Assembly: GCF_018215265.2 (NCBI RefSeq)
Contig: NZ_CP136562.1
Coordinates: forward strand, 1,178,001 to 1,242,000
Source: Paenarthrobacter sp. GOM3
Lineage (GTDB): Bacteria > Actinomycetota > Actinomycetes > Actinomycetales > Micrococcaceae
Length of the DNA stretch: 64,000 nucleotides
Direction of reading: 5' to 3'
The notes under the pieces: model-generated
Seen by the model: the letters and a program-made list of their open reading frames with translations, nothing else
Database searches by the model: none
Told to the model about the DNA's origin: nothing
Shown here: in pieces, positions 63,322-64,000 of the stretch
Position numbering within the stretch: position 1 is the stretch's first letter
How the letters are laid out: every line of letters starts with the position of its first letter
Position numbers and translations under genes: made by a program

Positions 63322-64000
63322 ATGGAAAAATCCGTTGGCGAAGACCGCACCCTGCACGCTGACGGGCTACTCAATGGCCGTGACCTAGGAGGGCTCAAGC
63401 GTGCCGACGGGACCCTGACGCCTCGTGGGATATTCTTCCGCAGTGAAAATGTCGACTTGCTCACCGTAAGCGGGTGGCAATCCATCTACGACGCCGGGAT
63501 CCGCACAGTGGTCGACCTGCGCCAACAACGGGAGCGGGAGATGGATATAAAGGAGCGACCCCCATGGCTCACAACCGTCCACGTTGATCTCGACGGCTTG
63601 GAGAACACGGATTTCTGGGCAAGCTACTGGGACAGCGGCTTGGTGGGCACGGCCCTCTATTTCCTGCCATATCTCACGGCAATGCCTGAACGTGCAGGCT
63701 CAGCTCTTTCTTCGATCCTGAATGCGCCATCAGGCGGCGTCCTTTTCCATTGCATGGGCGGCAGGGATAGAACCGGGATTATCTCCATGCTCCTGCTGTC
63801 GGCGGTGGGGGTCCAACACGAGGCTATTGTTCACGATTATCTGGAAACCGTGAGACTTGGGGATATACGTTCTGCCAGCAGCAATCGAAACAGTGCCGAA
63901 CCCGAGCTCAATGAACTCTGCGTGCGCCACGGAACGACCACAGAGGGAGCGTTTCGAGCCGCTCTGGCTGGCTTCGACTTGGACGTTTTTATTACGGCTG
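63322..64000 (+). CDS. Tyrosine-protein phosphatase, DSP/PTP-like (cut by window edge)
   Basis: Protein phosphatase of the bacterial tyrosine phosphatase 3 type. LLNGRDLGGLKRADG near the N terminus and VVDLRQQREREMD are characteristic. The P-loop HCMGGRDRTG provides Cys144 and Arg150 (CX5R). ATG 63322 follows GGGGG. At least 226 residues are in the window; the end is missing. Confidence 0.88.
   Translation, partial: MEKSVGEDRTLHADGLLNGRDLGGLKRADGTLTPRGIFFRSENVDLLTVSGWQSIYDAGIRTVVDLRQQREREMDIKERPPWLTTVHVDLDGLENTDFWASYWDSGLVGTALYFLPYLTAMPERAGSALSSILNAPSGGVLFHCMGGRDRTGIISMLLLSAVGVQHEAIVHDYLETVRLGDIRSASSNRNSAEPELNELCVRHGTTTEGAFRAALAGFDLDVFITA

Noticed and set aside
62961..63362. 133-codon plus-strand frame
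   Set aside because: No start signal, odd composition, and it covers a recognisable gene fragment in another frame.

Overview
The window is high-GC chromosomal DNA from an actinobacterium, most likely Arthrobacter or a close relative in the Micrococcaceae. The reasons are codon use, monomeric NADP isocitrate dehydrogenase, the perM-purN-purH neighbourhood familiar from actinobacteria, a MerR/HspR-like regulator beside a small heat shock protein, frequent GTG and TTG starts, and a multiple-monosaccharide ABC operon under a ROK repressor. No rRNA, tRNA, complete insertion sequence or CRISPR array was seen. All family names come from motif recognition by eye, not from searches.

1-9.3 kb is a defence island. 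On the minus strand are brxA, brxB and the start of brxC of a BREX phage-exclusion system, cut by the left edge. Divergent from it is a McrBC-type restriction pair whose McrB carries a probable PUA/EVE-like reader. It is followed on the same strand by an unfamiliar protein joining an alpha/beta hydrolase to a glycine-rich hydrophobic segment. 9.3-14.5 kb holds a flavin monooxygenase, a decayed partial copy of it, two paralogous 66-residue membrane proteins, an APC permease, an SDR with an altered active site and a TfoX-like protein.

14.5-22.9 kb starts with cspA, whose leader puts the Shine-Dalgarno sequence in a hairpin loop. A lower-GC ABC exporter plus secreted-protein operon follows. It is bracketed by cspA and a deleted cspA remnant. 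Next come a large ATPase-LuxR regulator, a second APC permease and a uridine-kinase-like protein. Three arrays of the heptamer CACCTAG, phased at about 21, 22 and 42 bp, surround these genes. 22.9-35.7 kb holds envelope and stress genes: an Excalibur lipoprotein, UDP-glucose dehydrogenase with a glycosyltransferase, a secreted propeller/FG-GAP protein, a small secreted/cytosolic pair, an HspR-like regulator/Hsp20/J-domain cluster, and a flotillin-NfeD pair in which the flotillin has a 3-prime frameshift.

33.9-47.7 kb is the perM, purN, purH and icd backbone. purN and purH are separated by about 6 kb holding a MurNAc recycling operon (kinase, MurQ etherase, MFS importer) and two paralogous nuclease-like genes. 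Each of those two is bracketed by its own family of short palindromic repeats. This is the best candidate here for an undescribed repeat-associated system.

47.7-64 kb holds an N-methyl amino acid oxidase, DoxX, a Gfo/Idh/MocA oxidoreductase, a GC-rich repeat patch, two MacB-type ABC systems facing each other, the ChvE/MmsAB-like sugar ABC operon with its ROK repressor and a shared operator, a nitrilase-family hydrolase, an acetyltransferase-like fragment and a truncated tyrosine phosphatase.
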